Origin: Desulfotignum sp032250905
Lineage (GTDB): Bacteria; Desulfobacterota; Desulfobacteria; Desulfobacterales; Desulfobacteraceae
Assembly: GCA_032250905.1 (NCBI GenBank)
Contig: JAVVEQ010000061.1
Location: 1-15,669 of the forward strand
Direction: 5' to 3'
Length of the DNA: 15,669 bases
Of this stretch, positions 14,126 to 15,669 are shown piece by piece (position 1 is the stretch's first letter; each line of letters opens with the position of its first letter). Made by a program: the position numbers and the translations under genes. Under the pieces are notes generated by a model. That model worked only from the letters and a program-made list of their open reading frames with translations. It searched no databases and was not told the DNA's origin.

Positions 14126-14641
14126 TTATTTGTTATAAATCAGTCGGGCGACGATGATGCCGCCGGTGAAGAAACACACGAACGCTATAAATCCGCTGAC
14201 CGCAAGTTGAAGCGTACCGCTCAACCCGTGACCGCTGGGTCACCCGCCGGCCAGCCGTGCCCCGAATATGGCCACTGCTCCGCCGAAAAAGGCCAAAATC
14301 GCCCGTTTGCCGGCACTTTGGGCACCGAATCGTTCCGCCCACATGTCCGGCACGGCCTGCCATCTGAAGGATCCTGACGTGACCGCAGAGATAAACGCGC
14401 CCAGGACAATGCCGATCATGAACATCCACTGCCAGTCGATTTTGGGAACCACCCGGATGAAATAGTCCATCTGGGCCACCCGCTCCGGTCCGAAGAGCTG
14501 TTCGATCATGCCGGCGGTCCGGACAAATGAGGTGGAGGCCCCGAAATACTTTCCAGCAATAACCACGGAAAAAATCCCTACCACACCGGCAAGGGCCCCT
14601 GCCAGATAGGGGCTCCAGCCGCCATTGTCAGGTTGCTTCAT
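14126..14641 (-). CDS. YeeE/YedE-type sulfur transporter, N-terminal-half subunit; predicted selenoprotein (UGA = Sec134)
   Basis: Read through an in-frame TGA (14240-14242), this frame gives a 171-residue membrane protein matching the first half of YeeE/YedE. The residues around the TGA are FGARLAGG-U-PSGHGLSG, where the family has its conserved GG-C-xSGHG cysteine. After the TGA the frame continues with a hydrophobic helix (QLAVSGFIAFVCFFTGGII) and stops at TAA, 11 bases before the partner gene, with that gene's GGAGG directly after the stop. A SECIS-like hairpin begins 11 bases past the TGA. All of this supports selenocysteine rather than truncation at 133 residues. AGGAGG precedes the ATG. 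A sequencing error (TGC or TGT read as TGA) is the main alternative; the machinery genes are not in the window. Confidence 0.82.
14203..14228 (-). promoter_or_regulatory. Bacterial SECIS-like hairpin
   Basis: On the mRNA the bases fold into 11 pairs: 14228-14225 with 14203-14206, 14224-14221 with 14207-14210, and 14220-14218 with 14212-14214. A single U (14211) bulges on the 3' side and the apical loop is GUA, or GGUAC if the top pair opens. The loop starts 23 bases after the UGA. A GG-U loop, a nearby bulged U and this distance match the bacterial SECIS element bound by SelB. The fold was drawn by hand. Confidence 0.75.
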
Positions 14642-14821
14642 GTTTGCCTCCTTTCGGCTGTTGGATTGACTGATTCACTGAATTCTACGCCTAAAAAACG
14701 GGATTGCAAAGAAAAAATATCGGTCACATCAGGGCCAGTGAGGCAAGCAGCTTGATTGCCAGGTGATAGGAAGTGTCCATAGTTATATCTCTCCATTAGT
14801 GATGAGCCGGTCAATAATACC

Positions 14822-15669
14822 CTATCCGGCAAGTGTCTGCCACAGGGACAGCCACAAGGGCATGGCCAGGATGCATACCAGGTACTGCAGCAGCATCATG
14901 CTGGCAACTGAGCGTTCGTCTCCCCCGTAGTTTCTCACCATGAGAATCAGGTTGGTGGCCGGCGGTGACGATGTCTGGAGGATGATCAGGCTGCAGAACA
15001 GCGGCAGGGCCTGACAAAGCCCCAGCCCGTACATCAAGGCAAAGGCGGCCCCGGGCATCAGGAAGAATTTGACCCCGGTGACCCGGATCACATCGACAAA
15101 CGGCGGCATGTCTTTCAATGAGATGCTGCCCAGCGTGGCCCCCAGGATAAATACAGCCAGGGGTACGGTTGCCTGGCCCAGCAGGCCCATGGCGGACACC
15201 ATGGTTTCCGGCAGGGCCGTGGATGTGCCGGAAACCACCAGAAATATGGCCCCCAGCGTCGCCACCAGGGGTGGGGTGACAAAATCCTGCCACCGGATGC
15301 CGGCATCCCGGTCTCCGCTGATCAGCACCTTGCCCACGCTCCACATGATGGGGGACTGCCCCAGAATCAGCAGAAAACAATACAGGGCCAGCCGGTCGAA
15401 CTGGTCCGGAAACACCAGCTGACCGATGGGCAGCACAATATACACTGCGTTCTGAAAGCTGGCCATGGAGATAAACGCCCGCTTTTCCGGTCTCCGGCCG
15501 AACAGCACAAACGCCATGCCAAGTCCGGACAGGGAAATCAGGACTCCGGACAGCGGCAGAATCCACCACCGGGAAAATCCGGAGGGATCAAACTGGCTCA
15601 CGGTCTTGACCACGATAAGGCAGGGCAGAAAAATGTTCACGGTCACGGCGGACAGGGCCTGAATATGGG
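14822..15669 (-). CDS. AEC-family (auxin efflux carrier-like) permease, 5' end outside the window
   Basis: At least 282 residues of an inner-membrane transporter of the AEC family (PF03547), which move organic acids such as malate, or auxin-like compounds. The visible part begins within the first inverted repeat (NIFLPCLIVVKTVSQF), continues with SMASFQNAVYIVLPIG near the helix-break motif, and ends with the second five-helix bundle (QATVPLAVFILGATLGS, then SPPATNLILMVRNYGGDE). A GTG at 15646 could be mistaken for the start, but the frame stays open and family-like to the window edge, so the true start lies beyond 15669. The 180 bases between its stop and the YeeE-like gene hold no convincing gene. 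Confidence 0.85.
   Translation of the reverse strand, partial: HIQALSAVTVNIFLPCLIVVKTVSQFDPSGFSRWWILPLSGVLISLSGLGMAFVLFGRRPEKRAFISMASFQNAVYIVLPIGQLVFPDQFDRLALYCFLLILGQSPIMWSVGKVLISGDRDAGIRWQDFVTPPLVATLGAIFLVVSGTSTALPETMVSAMGLLGQATVPLAVFILGATLGSISLKDMPPFVDVIRVTGVKFFLMPGAAFALMYGLGLCQALPLFCSLIILQTSSPPATNLILMVRNYGGDERSVASMMLLQYLVCILAMPLWLSLWQTLAG

Noticed and set aside
14240..14641. YeeE-like gene as a 133-residue protein truncated at TGA, or a pseudogene
   Set aside because: The frame continues in family pattern after the TGA, the stop fits the operon spacing, and a SECIS-like hairpin follows. A decayed gene would not keep these.
14724..14780. 18-residue hydrophobic peptide frame with GGAGAG 8 bases before its ATG
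   Set aside because: Too short to separate from chance without conservation data; no SECIS-like fold follows its TGA.
14638..14832. 64-codon minus-strand frame overlapping the start of the first YeeE-like gene
   Set aside because: The ATGA-like overlap is tempting, but no ribosome-binding site supports its starts, it overlaps the end of the permease gene and the translation shows no domain or hydrophobic pattern.
14811..15569. 252-codon minus-strand frame overlapping the AEC permease
   Set aside because: It is the same strand in another frame; its product is Gly/His/Pro/Arg-rich with no membrane segments, whereas the AEC frame has clear family helices.

Overview
The window looks like chromosome from an anaerobic, probably sulfate-reducing, member of the Desulfobacterota (Desulfobacteraceae-like). 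This is inferred from gene content: a nickel carbon-monoxide dehydrogenase, a NifX-type cofactor-binding protein, a sigma-54 activator with a hybrid kinase, split YeeE/YedE sulfur transporters, and what looks like selenocysteine decoding. No rRNA, tRNA, insertion sequence, phage gene or CRISPR array was seen. A run of 10 N at 13011-13020 is an assembly gap.

Layout. (1) 1-2260: cooS on the minus strand, with a terminator-like hairpin after it. Before it lies a perfect FNR-type palindrome, placed exactly where a class II activator would sit relative to a good -10 element. (2) 2275-4004: a minus-strand trio of a NifX-like protein, a winged-helix protein of unknown role and a lactonase-type metallo-beta-lactamase-fold hydrolase. 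(3) 4035-8261: a tightly packed minus-strand operon of a 54-residue basic peptide, a SpeD-type pyruvoyl enzyme, a GNAT/FemAB-like transferase, an ATP-grasp ligase and a fold-III PLP decarboxylase. It starts at a sigma-54 promoter and ends at an intrinsic terminator. (4) 8569-12987: a plus-strand regulatory block of a sigma-54 activator with a degenerate receiver, an exported solute-binding protein and a hybrid sensor kinase. It is divergent from the operon it probably controls. (5) 13021-14641: a PsiE-like membrane protein cut by the gap, and two half-size YeeE/YedE subunits. (6) 14822-15669: an AEC-family permease that runs off the window.

Two items stand out. The first YeeE/YedE subunit has an in-frame UGA exactly where the family has its conserved cysteine. 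A SECIS-like hairpin follows directly, so the real gene is most likely a 171-residue selenoprotein rather than a 133-residue truncated product. Second, blocks 3 and 4 together look like a self-contained, signal-regulated biosynthetic system: a periplasmic ligand is sensed, a sigma-54 activator fires the divergent promoter, and two decarboxylases, an amide-bond ligase and an acyl/aminoacyl transferase are made together with a small peptide. I infer that it makes or attaches a polyamine-like or peptide-like small molecule; the product cannot be read from sequence.
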